64,000 bases of DNA from an uncultured Desulfosarcina sp. (GCF_963668215.1 NZ_OY764190.1:5704001-5768000); one strand, 5' to 3'; shown: positions 16,534-25,154, numbered from the stretch's first letter. The notes: generated by a model not told the origin, from the sequence alone. A program made the numbers and translations.

Positions 16534-17706
16534 ATGGAACGTGCTATTATCCATATTAACGTCGCCGACTTCGCCGTAGCCGTCGAACGGGTGCTGGACA
16601 GCCGGCTTGCCGGCCGGCCAGTCATCATCGCACCGCAAGGCGCGGCCCGCGCCACGGTGTACGACATGAGCGAGGAGGCCTTCCAGGCCGGGGTGAGAAA
16701 ACAGATGCCCCTGGGCCGGGCCCTGCGCCGCTGCCGGGACGCCCGGGTGCTGCCGCCCCGGCCCCATCGCTACGCCCAGGCCATGGACCGGATGCTCGAA
16801 TCCGCCCTGCCCTGCTCGCCCCTCGTCGAGCCGGGCGACAGGGACGGACACCTGTTTGTGGATGTCACCGGCAGCAGCCGCCTGCTGGGGCCGCCGGTGG
16901 ATGTAGCCTGGCGGTTGAACTGCCGAATCCGGGAGGATTTGAATCTGGCCCCCATCTGGTCGCTGGCCACCAGCAAGCTGGTTGCCAAAACCGCCAGCCG
17001 TCTGGTCAAACCCCTGGGCGAGTATATCGTGGACCCCGGTGACGAGGCCGCCTTTCTGGCCCCCCTGCCCCTTTTTCTGTTGCCCGGCATCGAACGCGGC
17101 GACCTGGCGCGCCTTAACGATTTCAACATCAGCCGGGTCTTTGAGGCCGACCGGCTGACCACCGACCAGATGCAGGCCCTTTTCGGGGACCGGGGGCATT
17201 TTATCCGCGACCGCCTTCAGGGAGTCGACCCGTCGCCGGTCCGCGCCGTGGGCCAATCCCCCCCGCGGGTGGTCCAGAGCAAGGAATTCGGCAACGACAC
17301 CAATGACCGCTTTCGCATGGAACGCTGCCTGTACCGGCTGGTGGAAGCCGCCGGCCGGAAGCTTCGGCAGCAGGCGCTGGCGGCCCGGCGGATCGGCATG
17401 GTCATCGAACATACCGACGGCGTGCGCAGGGTTCGGCAGACGGCGGCAAAACCGGCCACGGCCGACGATTTTGCGCTCTTTGCCCACGCCCGGCGGGTGC
17501 TGGACCTGGCCTGGACCCGCCGGACCCGGCTGCGGCGCATGACTCTGATCTGCGACCGGCTGATCGATCCGCCGGCCCAGCGTCCGCTGTTCGCCGCCGA
17601 GCGCCACCGGGCGGAAAAACAAAACCGCCTGATGGCGTCCCTGGACCGCATCCGCCACCGCTTCGGCACCGAATCTCTGGTCGTGGGAAGGACGCTGGCA
17701 GCGTAA
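16534..17706 (+). CDS. imuB: ImuB-like Y-family polymerase homologue, catalytic residues lost
   Basis: A 390-residue member of the DinB/ImuB superfamily. The first motif, normally HIDMDAFFASVE in active Y-family enzymes, reads HINVADFAVAVE (D to N and D to A). The second motif, normally SIDEAYLD, reads DRDGHLFVDVTG with no Asp-Glu pair. The polymerase site is therefore gone, as in ImuB, which bridges DnaE2 to the sliding clamp. A clamp-binding-like pentapeptide QRPLF lies near residues 347-351. The C terminus MASLDRIRHRFG is DinB-like. It is shorter than typical ImuB (about 500 aa). dnaE2 follows after 227 bp. No imuA is seen. No Shine-Dalgarno is evident; the upstream hairpin occupies that space. 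Confidence 0.82.
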   Translation: MERAIIHINVADFAVAVERVLDSRLAGRPVIIAPQGAARATVYDMSEEAFQAGVRKQMPLGRALRRCRDARVLPPRPHRYAQAMDRMLESALPCSPLVEPGDRDGHLFVDVTGSSRLLGPPVDVAWRLNCRIREDLNLAPIWSLATSKLVAKTASRLVKPLGEYIVDPGDEAAFLAPLPLFLLPGIERGDLARLNDFNISRVFEADRLTTDQMQALFGDRGHFIRDRLQGVDPSPVRAVGQSPPRVVQSKEFGNDTNDRFRMERCLYRLVEAAGRKLRQQALAARRIGMVIEHTDGVRRVRQTAAKPATADDFALFAHARRVLDLAWTRRTRLRRMTLICDRLIDPPAQRPLFAAERHRAEKQNRLMASLDRIRHRFGTESLVVGRTLAA

Positions 17707-17930
17707 TGCCGATGGAAGAGGGATGAGGGATGAAAGGATGAAAGCGGGCGCGTTCCGTCGTCCATCATCATAGCGAAGCGATCTTCCATCTTCCATCGGT
17801 CCAAAGAGGGAAGCGGGAAGCGGGACGATGGATGATCTTCCCTCTTCCCAGCGAAGCGGTCTTCCCTCGTCCATCGGCCCCCTTGCCGATGAACGGGAAA
17901 TCATCATAACCACCATCGTTTAAAAATCTG
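17707..17930. repeat. GATGGAAGAGGGA low-complexity repeat region
   Basis: The imuB-dnaE2 gap consists of purine-rich GATGGAAGAGGGATGAGGGA-type units followed by pyrimidine-rich counterparts (GATCTTCCATCTTCCATCGG, CTTCCCTCTTCCC, AGCGAAGCGGTCTTCCCTCG). The two could pair over long stretches. Similar sequence occurs at 62043-62102. I see no gene in it. Confidence 0.7.
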
Positions 17931-17933
17931 TCC

Positions 17934-20900
17934 ATGATCCCCCTATCCACCCACTCCCACTACTCCCTCATGCAGGGCACCGATTCGCCGGTCGCCATCT
18001 GCCGGGCGGCCCGACGCATGGGATACGACCGCCTGGCCCTCACCGATACGGACAACCTTTACGGTCTGTGGAAATTCTTGCAGGCCTGTAAGGAAGAAGG
18101 TTTGGTTCCCATCGTAGGGACCGAAGTCAGCGACCCACGCACCAGGGACCGCGCCGTCTGCCTGGTCAAAAACCCGACCGGCTATGCCAACCTGTGCCAA
18201 TTGATCACCCGGCGCCACCGCGACCCGCAGTTCGCGCTTTCCACCCAACTGCCGCAAACGGCCGAAGGCCTGCTGGTGCTCACCGCCCATGCCGACCTGC
18301 TTGCCGCCTGGCACCACTCTGGAGTTCATACGGCTGCAGCCCTGCCCGGCCGCCCCCTTTCCCCGTTTCATCCGCTGGTGCAAACGGCCCGACGCCTGGA
18401 GATCCCCCTGGCGGCCACCCCGGACAGTTTTTTCCTGGAACCGCGCGGATTCGCCGTGCACCGGCTGCTGCGGGCCATCGCCGGCAACACCACCCTATCC
18501 CGCCTCGCCCCCGCCGACACGGCACCCGACACCGCCTGGCTGGCGTCGCCGGAGGAATATCGCCGACGGTTCGCCATCTGTCCCCAGGCCGTGGCCAACA
18601 CCCACCGCCTGGCCGACGAACTGACCTTCACCGGCCCGGATTCTGACCTGGTCATGCCCCCCTGGAAAGACCAATGCGGCCGCAGTGCCGACGAATGTCT
18701 GCGCCGGGCGGCCTATGCCGGCGCCCGAAGGCGCTACGGCGGTGAACTGGGCGAGGCCGTGGTCAATCGGCTGGAGCATGAACTGGCCACAATTGCCGGG
18801 ATGAACTTTTCGGCCTATTTTCTGGTGGTCAAACAAATCGTATCGAAAAGCCCGCGCACCTGCGGACGGGGATCGGCGGCAGCCTCCCTGGTGGCCTACT
18901 GCCTGGGAATCACCAATGTCTGCCCGGTGAAACACAACCTTTACTTCGGACGCTTTCTCAACCCCGGACGCACGGACCCGCCGGATATCGACGTGGATTT
19001 TGCCTGGGACGAACGGGACGCGGTCATCGACAACGTTCTGCAGCGTTTCGGCAACCGGGCGGCCATGGTCGCCAGCCACATCCTGTTTCAACCGCGCATG
19101 GCCCTGCGGGAGACCGCCAAGGTGTTCGGCATGCCCGACGCCGAAATCGGCGCGATCTCCCGTAGGCTGCCCTGGTTCTGGCGCCGTGGGGAACTGGATG
19201 CAGGCTTGCTGGCCAACCTGCGGCAGCGCCCGGAAACCCGCCACCTGGATTTCGCCCAGCCCTGGCCGCAGATCATGGAACTGGCCCAGCGCATCGTCGG
19301 CGTCCCGCGCAACCTCTCCGTACATCCCGGCGGGGTGGTGATCACGCCCAACCCCGTCGACCGCTGCGTCCCCGTGGAAACCGCGCCCAAGGGGGTGCCC
19401 GTGATCCAGTGGGACAAAGACGGCGCCGAGGACGCCGGCCTGGTAAAAATCGACCTGCTGGGCAACCGCAGCCTGGGCGTGATTCGGGACGCGTTGGCCA
19501 ACATGCGGGCCAACGGCATCGCCTTCGACGAAATGCGCTGGGAGCCGGAGGATGATCCGGCCACCCGGGATACCGTGGCCCGGGGCCGCACCATGGGCTG
19601 CTTTTACATCGAAAGCCCGGCCATGCGGCTGCTGCACCGCAAAGCCGGCCAAGGGGATTTCGATCACCTGGTAATTCATTCCTCCATCATCCGGCCGGCC
19701 GCCAACGAATACATCCAGGAATACCTACGGCGCCTGCACGGCGGGTCCTGGGATCCCATCCACCCCCTGCTGGCCGACGTGCTGGACGAGACCTTCGGCA
19801 TCATGGTCTACCAGGAGGACGTTTCCCGTGCGGCAACCGCCCTGGCCGGCTTTTCCGACGCCGAGGCCGACGGCCTGCGCAAAATCATCTCCAAGAAGGA
19901 TCGCCAAAGGCAGCTGGCCGACTACCGGGAGCGCTTTCTGGCCGGCACCCGGAGCCGGGGCGTTTCTCCCGACCAGGCCCATGCGGTGTGGGAGATGATG
20001 ATGAGCTTTTCCGGCTACTCCTTCTGCAAGCCGCACAGCGCTTCCTACGCCCGGGTCTCATTCCAGGCGGCGTTTCTCAAGACCCACCAGCCGGCGGAAT
20101 TCATGGCCGGCGTCATCAGCAACCAGGGCGGTTTTTACAGCACTTTCGCTTACGTCTCCGAGGCCCGGCGCATGGGCCTGATCATCGATCCGCCGGACGT
20201 CACCGTCAGCCGGTTCCGCTGGACAGGCCGGGGGCGGCGGCTGCGCGTGGGCCTGATGGCCGTTGGCGGGCTGAGCCGCTCCACCATGGAAAGGATTCTG
20301 CGATGCCGGCGGGCGGCCGGCTTTACGGACATGGCCGATTTTCTGGAGCGGGTGCAGCCGGATGAGGACGAGGCCGTGGCCCTGATCCACTGCGGAGCCC
20401 TGGATGGGCTGGACAGTTCCCGTTCGCGGACCCGCCTGGCGTGGGAGCGGGTCTGCTGGCAGGCCGGACGGCGGCGTTCGCGGGGGCAGATGGCGTTGTT
20501 CGCCGCCCGCGCACCCGCCGGGAAGGACGAACCGCCGTGCTTCCCGCCGACGGACCCGACAACCCGCCTGCGCCGCGAGTTCGCCGTCCTGGGGTTTCTG
20601 TGCGACCGGCATCCCATCACCCTGTTTGCCGATGCGATCCGGCTGCTGGAACCGGTGAAAGCCGACCGGCTTGCGGACCGGGTCGGCCGGCGAATCCGCA
20701 TGGCGGCCTGGCTGGTCACCGGCAAGGTGGTGCGCACCAAACGGGGCGATCCCATGGAATTTTTCACCTTCGAGGACGAAACCGGAATTGTGGAAACCAC
20801 CTTCTTTCCCGAGCCCTACCGGCGGTTCTGCCATATGCTGGACCGCAACCGGCCCTACCTGCTGGAAGGGAAGGTGAAAACCAACTGGGGGGTGGCGACC

Positions 20901-20957
20901 CTTACGGTGGACCGGGTGAGGGTGATCGGTGGGAAATCTATTTTGACGCCTTCTTGA
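17934..20957 (+). CDS. dnaE2: Error-prone DNA polymerase DnaE2 (ImuC)
   Basis: A 1007-residue C-family polymerase, shorter than replicative DnaE (about 1160), as usual for DnaE2. The N-terminal PHP domain opens STHSHYSLMQG, but its second motif reads LALTDTDNLYG where PHP domains usually keep His (ITDH), so metal-dependent proofreading is unlikely. The palm Asp residues are present in DPPDIDVDFAWDERD (about residue 350). A clamp-binding-like QMALF occurs near residue 858. A C-terminal OB segment (VVRTKRGDPMEFFTFEDETG) follows. With the ImuB-like protein it would form the mutasome that copies past damage. The start ATG 17934 has no clear ribosome site but matches the family N terminus. Confidence 0.93.
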   Translation: MIPLSTHSHYSLMQGTDSPVAICRAARRMGYDRLALTDTDNLYGLWKFLQACKEEGLVPIVGTEVSDPRTRDRAVCLVKNPTGYANLCQLITRRHRDPQFALSTQLPQTAEGLLVLTAHADLLAAWHHSGVHTAAALPGRPLSPFHPLVQTARRLEIPLAATPDSFFLEPRGFAVHRLLRAIAGNTTLSRLAPADTAPDTAWLASPEEYRRRFAICPQAVANTHRLADELTFTGPDSDLVMPPWKDQCGRSADECLRRAAYAGARRRYGGELGEAVVNRLEHELATIAGMNFSAYFLVVKQIVSKSPRTCGRGSAAASLVAYCLGITNVCPVKHNLYFGRFLNPGRTDPPDIDVDFAWDERDAVIDNVLQRFGNRAAMVASHILFQPRMALRETAKVFGMPDAEIGAISRRLPWFWRRGELDAGLLANLRQRPETRHLDFAQPWPQIMELAQRIVGVPRNLSVHPGGVVITPNPVDRCVPVETAPKGVPVIQWDKDGAEDAGLVKIDLLGNRSLGVIRDALANMRANGIAFDEMRWEPEDDPATRDTVARGRTMGCFYIESPAMRLLHRKAGQGDFDHLVIHSSIIRPAANEYIQEYLRRLHGGSWDPIHPLLADVLDETFGIMVYQEDVSRAATALAGFSDAEADGLRKIISKKDRQRQLADYRERFLAGTRSRGVSPDQAHAVWEMMMSFSGYSFCKPHSASYARVSFQAAFLKTHQPAEFMAGVISNQGGFYSTFAYVSEARRMGLIIDPPDVTVSRFRWTGRGRRLRVGLMAVGGLSRSTMERILRCRRAAGFTDMADFLERVQPDEDEAVALIHCGALDGLDSSRSRTRLAWERVCWQAGRRRSRGQMALFAARAPAGKDEPPCFPPTDPTTRLRREFAVLGFLCDRHPITLFADAIRLLEPVKADRLADRVGRRIRMAAWLVTGKVVRTKRGDPMEFFTFEDETGIVETTFFPEPYRRFCHMLDRNRPYLLEGKVKTNWGVATLTVDRVRVIGGKSILTPS

Positions 20958-21192
20958 CGGCCTTCTGCAGGGCTCCGGTAATTTTTTTCGATGGCCAGGC
21001 CGAAACCGACCAGCCGATGGCCATGATCATCAACCAGACCATCACTTCCCCGCCCTGGCTCAGGTCTCTCCCCCGGGTAACCAGCGGCCCAAGAAACACG
21101 GCCATGAGGAAACCGGCGAGAATCCGCCAGGTGTCGTCGGAAAAAAGAAGATAGAAAAAAATATAGGACGCGGTTAAGGGACGTTTTTGCAT
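20938..21192 (-). CDS. Small membrane protein (84 aa), unknown function
   Basis: Two hydrophobic segments (YIFFYLLF... through AGFLMAVFLGPLV, and VMVWLMIMAIGWSVSAW) are joined by a short polar loop, with a Lys-rich tail (SKKITGALQKAVKKASK). ATG 21192 is preceded by AAGGA at a suitable distance. Its 3' end overlaps the dnaE2 3' end by 20 bp on the opposite strand. I do not recognise a family. It is probably an inner-membrane protein, and the convergent position gives no clue to its role. Confidence 0.6.
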   Translation of the reverse strand: MQKRPLTASYIFFYLLFSDDTWRILAGFLMAVFLGPLVTRGRDLSQGGEVMVWLMIMAIGWSVSAWPSKKITGALQKAVKKASK

Positions 21193-21285
21193 GGATCCTT
21201 GTTTTCTTTATTGATTCGTATCGTGTTGGATTGACACCCGGATGCAAATTGCCTATCTTGGAGCCGTAACATCCGAGACCCGACC

Positions 21286-21888
21286 ATGAACCTGCTGACC
21301 AGCTTCAAAATACTCGGACTACCGTCCGATGCAGACGAAATCCAGGCCAAACGGGCGTATAAAGCCCAGGTGCGGCGCTGGCACCCGGACCAGTTCCCCG
21401 AAGAATCGGGCGCCAAGGCCGAAGCCGAGGAGCAGCTCAAACAGATCAACATCGCCTATGCGCAGATCAAAGAGCATCTGGCCGCACATGGGCCTTCTCC
21501 GGCCAGCCCCGCGTCTGAGCAGCCCCCCCGGCCGGACACGGCCGATCGCGCCCGCCCCGCCTCAGAACAGCAGGAAAAGAAATCCTGGTTCGATGCCCTG
21601 TTCGACACCCTGAATGCCTTTTCCGCAGCGTGGCATCGCGAGCCTTCTTCTTCACCAACAGACCAGCGACCGCCAAACCGCCGACAGAATTTCGGGGAGA
21701 TCCTCGACGAGATGGCCGGGGGCACCATCTCGCCGCCCAAGGGCCGCAACGGCAAAGGCATCCGGCGCAAAGCGGCCGGCTACCGGCGCTACCGCGGCGG
21801 CAGTTCTATTGACGCGGTGGGTTCTGCGGACCGCGTCGGACCGGTCAGACCCGTGGGCCGGGTCCGGGGTATCGGCCGGCGACGGTAA
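21286..21888 (+). CDS. J-domain (DnaJ-like) protein
   Basis: A 200-residue protein with an N-terminal J domain: SFKILGLPSDADEIQAKRAY, the HPD triad at residues 33-35 in RRWHPDQFPEE, then EQLKQINIAYAQIKEHL. J domains stimulate DnaK ATPase. After about residue 70 the protein is low-complexity (Pro/Ala/Ser, then Arg/Gly-rich), with no zinc-finger or client-binding domain, so it is a type III J protein with an unknown target. The Arg-rich tail could bind nucleic acid. No obvious operon partner. Confidence 0.8.
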   Translation: MNLLTSFKILGLPSDADEIQAKRAYKAQVRRWHPDQFPEESGAKAEAEEQLKQINIAYAQIKEHLAAHGPSPASPASEQPPRPDTADRARPASEQQEKKSWFDALFDTLNAFSAAWHREPSSSPTDQRPPNRRQNFGEILDEMAGGTISPPKGRNGKGIRRKAAGYRRYRGGSSIDAVGSADRVGPVRPVGRVRGIGRRR

Positions 21889-21935
21889 GCCCCCTATGTA
21901 GCAACTTCTTTCGGCCAGGCATCGGCCCTTTCCCC

Positions 21936-23393
21936 TCACCCCTCCGATTCAAACGACGCCAGCAAAGCCACCATCAGACGCCACACCTTTTCCACCGACG
22001 GCAGATAGAGCCGTTCGGATGGCGAGTGGGGATTTTCCATTGTGGGGCCCAGGGAAACCATATCCATCCCGGGACAGCGGTTACCGATCACGCCGCACTC
22101 CAGCCCGGCATGCATGACCTGCACCGTGGGTTCGGTATCGAACAACCGCAGGTACAGACTCTCGCAGCGTTCGAGCAGTGGCGACTCCCGGTTGACCGGC
22201 CATGAAGGATAACCGCTGTTGGTACTGACCTCGGCGCCGGCAAGCATACCGGCCGCCTCCACGGCCTGGCAGACCGCATCCAAACGGGACGGCACGGAAC
22301 TGCGCTGGCTGGATGTGATTTGCAACCGGTCGTCCAGAATTTCAATCATAGACAGGTTGGCGGAGGTCTGGACCAACAGCGGAAAATCGGGAGACATCTC
22401 CACCGGCCCACTGGGCAGGGCGAGGATCAGATTGACCACCATGGCCGTATCGGCCTGCGAGGCACAGCGGAAGCCGCTTTGGACGGGTTCCTTTATTTCG
22501 ATCCGGGTGCTCAGCTTTGGATCCGTTGCCCGGTATTCCGCCTCCATCAACCGGCCGGCAGCCTCGAAAGCCTCTTTGAGCGCATCGGCCTCCTCCGGGC
22601 GGCAGCCCACCAGCGCCTGGCAGGAACGGGGGATCACGTTTCGACCGGTGCCGCCGGAAAGCGCTGCAAGCCGCATGGGCGTCACGGCCATTCCGGCCTT
22701 CAGCAGCCTGGCGAGGATCTTGTTGGCGTTGGCACGATGCTTGGCGATGTCGACCCCGCTGTGCCCGCCCTGCATGCCATCTGCGAACAACGAAAGCAGG
22801 GTCAATGGTTCATCCACTGTCTCCATCGTCAGCACCCGCTCCATCGTCGTATTGCGTCCCCCGGCGCAGCCGACAATAAATGTGCCTTCATCCTCGGAAT
22901 CCAGGTTGATCAGGATGCGGCCGGAAAGCAGGCCGGGGTCCATCTGAAGCACGCCGGTCAAACCGGTCTCCTCGTCCACCGTAAAATACAGTTCCAGCGG
23001 TGGATGCTTGACATCCGGGTCGTCCACGAGGGCCAGGGCCATGGCGACGGCGATCCCGTTGTCCGCGCCCAGGGTGGTTTCCCGGGCGGTCAACCAGTCG
23101 CCCTTTTGCTCCATCCGGATGGGATCTTTGGTAAAGTCATGGCTGGACCCGGCCTGCTTCTCGCACACCATATCCACATGCCCCTGGATAATGACGACCG
23201 GCGCCTGCTCGAAGCCTTTGGAGGCCGGCACCCGAACCACCAGATTTCCCGCCGCATCCGATTCGGTCTGCCAACCGCGTTCTGATGCCCAATCCTGCAG
23301 CCAACGGGAGATCTGCTGTTCGTTTTTCGAACAGCGCGGAATCCGGTTGATTTTTTCAAAATAGTCGATCACCGTGCGGGTTGCGGCATCCAT
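21936..23393 (-). CDS. pepD: Aminoacyl-histidine dipeptidase (M20 family)
   Basis: A 485-residue cytosolic Xaa-His dipeptidase of the M20C group. Metal and catalytic residues are visible: His/Asp in VVIIQGHVDMVCEK, Asp in TLGADNGIAVAMAL, the Glu pair in FTVDEETGLTG, Asp in LINLDSEDEG and the C-terminal His in VMHAGLECGVIG. The length matches E. coli PepD (485). It breaks down small peptides for amino-acid recycling. The gene is monocistronic, convergent to the J-domain gene. Confidence 0.94.
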   Translation of the reverse strand: MDAATRTVIDYFEKINRIPRCSKNEQQISRWLQDWASERGWQTESDAAGNLVVRVPASKGFEQAPVVIIQGHVDMVCEKQAGSSHDFTKDPIRMEQKGDWLTARETTLGADNGIAVAMALALVDDPDVKHPPLELYFTVDEETGLTGVLQMDPGLLSGRILINLDSEDEGTFIVGCAGGRNTTMERVLTMETVDEPLTLLSLFADGMQGGHSGVDIAKHRANANKILARLLKAGMAVTPMRLAALSGGTGRNVIPRSCQALVGCRPEEADALKEAFEAAGRLMEAEYRATDPKLSTRIEIKEPVQSGFRCASQADTAMVVNLILALPSGPVEMSPDFPLLVQTSANLSMIEILDDRLQITSSQRSSVPSRLDAVCQAVEAAGMLAGAEVSTNSGYPSWPVNRESPLLERCESLYLRLFDTEPTVQVMHAGLECGVIGNRCPGMDMVSLGPTMENPHSPSERLYLPSVEKVWRLMVALLASFESEG

Positions 23394-23498
23394 ACGTCGG
23401 TCTCCTTTGGATGGGGGCAGAAGCTTAAAAGGTGTTCAAGATATGAAAAAACAGGCCGATATGCAAGATAGAACAACAGAGGGATACGACTTAACGCC

Positions 23499-23666
23499 AT
23501 GAACACCAAACTGCTGATGATCATCGCATTCGCTTTTTTCCTGTCCTGGAGAAAAGCGGCGGACGACTTTCTTCTGTTCTGCGCGATTTTTGCCGCCGGC
23601 CTGTGGGTTTGCGTGCTGATCTACCGAATGGAAAACCCCGGCACCACCATCACCGACGATGAATAA
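23499..23666 (+). CDS. Small membrane protein (55 aa), unknown
   Basis: Reading from ATG 23499 gives MNTKLLMIIAFAFFLSWRKA, a short charged turn, a second hydrophobic stretch (FLLFCAIFAAGLWVCVLIYR) and a polar acidic tail. Two hydrophobic helices of this length are unlikely by chance, which favours a real small membrane protein. The ribosome site is weak (GAGGGA about 14 bases upstream). It lies between pepD and the phosphatase-like gene, on the opposite strand to both. Confidence 0.45.
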   Translation: MNTKLLMIIAFAFFLSWRKAADDFLLFCAIFAAGLWVCVLIYRMENPGTTITDDE

Positions 23667-23726
23667 GGCCGCCATCGATACGGGCCGACAGCCTTCCAAA
23701 ATTCTTATGACACCATCGACCGTCGA

Positions 23727-24527
23727 TTAGGACCGCTTTTCCAGACATTCCAGCACGGCCTGGCAGCTTCCGGAAGAGGTCACTATCAGGTGCTCTTCGA
23801 TCCGCTCGCCGTTCAGGTAGTCATTGAGGTAAAACTTCCCGCCGCCGGCTTTATAGAGCTGACCGCCAGCCGCCTCGACAATCATGCGGGCGGCGGCCAG
23901 ATCCTGAAATGATTCGTTGGCGGTAACCGCCACATCCGCCCGCCCCATGGCCACGTAGCACAGGTGCGCGCCCGTGCAGCCCAGGTTTCTGATTTTTCCC
24001 GGAAACCGCGAGAGATAATGCTGGTGAAACCTCGAAAAAGTGAACATCACGCTCTCGTCGTCGATGACGCGGTCACTGGCCATACGGATGCGGTTTTCGC
24101 CCCAGAAGGCGTCCCCGCCGGCCCGGGCGTGAAACAGATCCCCGGTAGCCGGCATGAAAAAGGCGCCGAAGACCGGCCAGAAATTTTCCAGCAGCGCCAG
24201 GGACATTCCCCAAATGGGAATCCCCGCCTGGTAATTGTCCACCCCGTCGATGGGATCGAAGATCCACAGGTATCGCCGACTGTCATGGGTGTAGGCGGTA
24301 TCCAGGGTTTTGCTGGTGAACATCAGGTGGTCGGGGAACCGGTTGCCCAAGGATTGCTTGAAGTGCTGGCTGATCTGTAATTCCGCCCGGGTGACTAGAC
24401 CCTGGTCGAATTTGTCCGCCCCCCGGCCTTTGCCGTAACGCTCCATGGCCGTCTGGCCGGCAGTGCGAATGGCTTCGATGGCAAACGAAGTCAGGGCTTC
24501 AATTCCATGGGTTGGCTCCTGTGACAT
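23727..24527 (-). CDS. Inositol monophosphatase family protein
   Basis: A 266-residue Mg-dependent sugar-phosphatase-fold protein. The metal motif is WIFDPIDGVDNYQAGIP (usual form DPxDGTxNF). The C-terminal motif usually reading WDxAAG is FQDLAAARMIVEAAGGQL, which keeps the metal-ligand Asp but loses the Trp. Members dephosphorylate inositol phosphate, PAP/PAPS or fructose-1,6-bisphosphate; which applies is not decidable here. ATG 24527 follows AGGAGGGGAACAT, so a longer upstream reading that would enter the palindromic repeat is rejected. Confidence 0.85.
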   Translation of the reverse strand: MSQEPTHGIEALTSFAIEAIRTAGQTAMERYGKGRGADKFDQGLVTRAELQISQHFKQSLGNRFPDHLMFTSKTLDTAYTHDSRRYLWIFDPIDGVDNYQAGIPIWGMSLALLENFWPVFGAFFMPATGDLFHARAGGDAFWGENRIRMASDRVIDDESVMFTFSRFHQHYLSRFPGKIRNLGCTGAHLCYVAMGRADVAVTANESFQDLAAARMIVEAAGGQLYKAGGGKFYLNDYLNGERIEEHLIVTSSGSCQAVLECLEKRS

Positions 24528-24571
24528 ATGTTCCCCTCCTATATTGTCTGTAAACAAAATGGAGCTTGATA

Positions 24572-24712
24572 GTGCCCATCCAGAAATGGCCAATTTGCCC
24601 GATATCTTTGTTGCGCGAAAAATTTTATCCTCGGAATATCAGCTATATACCTGCGCTAAAATTTTTCGTGCGCCTCGATCTCGACCAAATTTGCCTATTT
24701 CTGGATGGGCAC
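24572..24712 (+). repeat. 141-bp palindromic element, copy 3 (complete)
   Basis: It begins GTGCCCATCCAGAAATGGCC and ends TTTCTGGATGGGCAC. The arms are complementary over about 65-70 bases with mismatches: for example GCGCGAAAAATTTTA on the left against TAAAATTTTTCGTGCGC on the right. It has the same length as copy 2. It is inserted 44 bp upstream of the phosphatase-like gene. Confidence 0.9.
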
Positions 24713-24971
24713 TTCCTACACATTATCGGTGTTGACGGGCACAAAACACCATATGCAAAACCGGCGGAAGCCTCGTAGGTCAAGGAATCCGCCGGCAGTA
24801 ACAATCAACGGTTTGGTTTTAGCGAATGGGAAATGCGCGTCGAACGGAGGTCGTTGACGTCTGGAAACAGTCATAGGGTAACGAATCGGGCAGTAAGAGG
24901 TTTGGCAGGCGGGGAACGAAGGTCCATGTCTTACCGATTTACCCGCTGTTGAGATCCGGTTCGGGGATCGG
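24713..24971. other. Non-coding gap between repeat and zinc-ribbon gene
   Basis: No gene is seen in these 259 bases. Apart from one hairpin (24761-24795) there is no clear structure. Confidence 0.5.
24757..24795 (-). terminator. Candidate terminator downstream of the zinc-ribbon gene
   Basis: CCGGCGGA (24761-24768) and TCCGCCGG (24788-24795) form an 8-bp stem with a 19-base loop. On the minus strand the stem is followed by TTTTGC. It lies 177 bp after the zinc-ribbon stop codon, so the assignment is uncertain. Confidence 0.4.
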
Positions 24972-25154
24972 CTATTTTTTCTTCGAAGCGTACCCGTCCG
25001 CGTACCATCCGCCGCCTTTCAGTTCAAAACTGCACGCGGAGATAATCTTTTTGGCCTTTTCGTGGCATATGGGGCACTCGATCGATTTGGTATCCATCCG
25101 TACCAGTTCTTCGGTAATATGGCCGCATTTGCATTGAAATTCGTAAACCGGCAT
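24972..25154 (-). CDS. FmdB-type zinc ribbon protein
   Basis: A 60-residue protein starting MPVYEFQCKCGHITEELV, with a second Cys pair in ECPICHEKAKKI and a Gly/Tyr/Lys-rich tail (GGGWYADGYASKKK). This is the pattern of the FmdB/CxxC_CXXC_SSSS small zinc-ribbon family, named for a putative regulator of formamidase; its actual function is not established. It stands alone, downstream of the Deg protease gene on the same strand. Confidence 0.85.
   Translation of the reverse strand: MPVYEFQCKCGHITEELVRMDTKSIECPICHEKAKKIISACSFELKGGGWYADGYASKKK

Noticed and set aside
15532..17916. Long open frame antisense to the DUF72 and imuB-like genes (794 aa)
   Set aside because: It overlaps two recognised genes and two repeats, and it is rich in Gly/Arg/His/Gln without domains. 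An artefact of codon bias.
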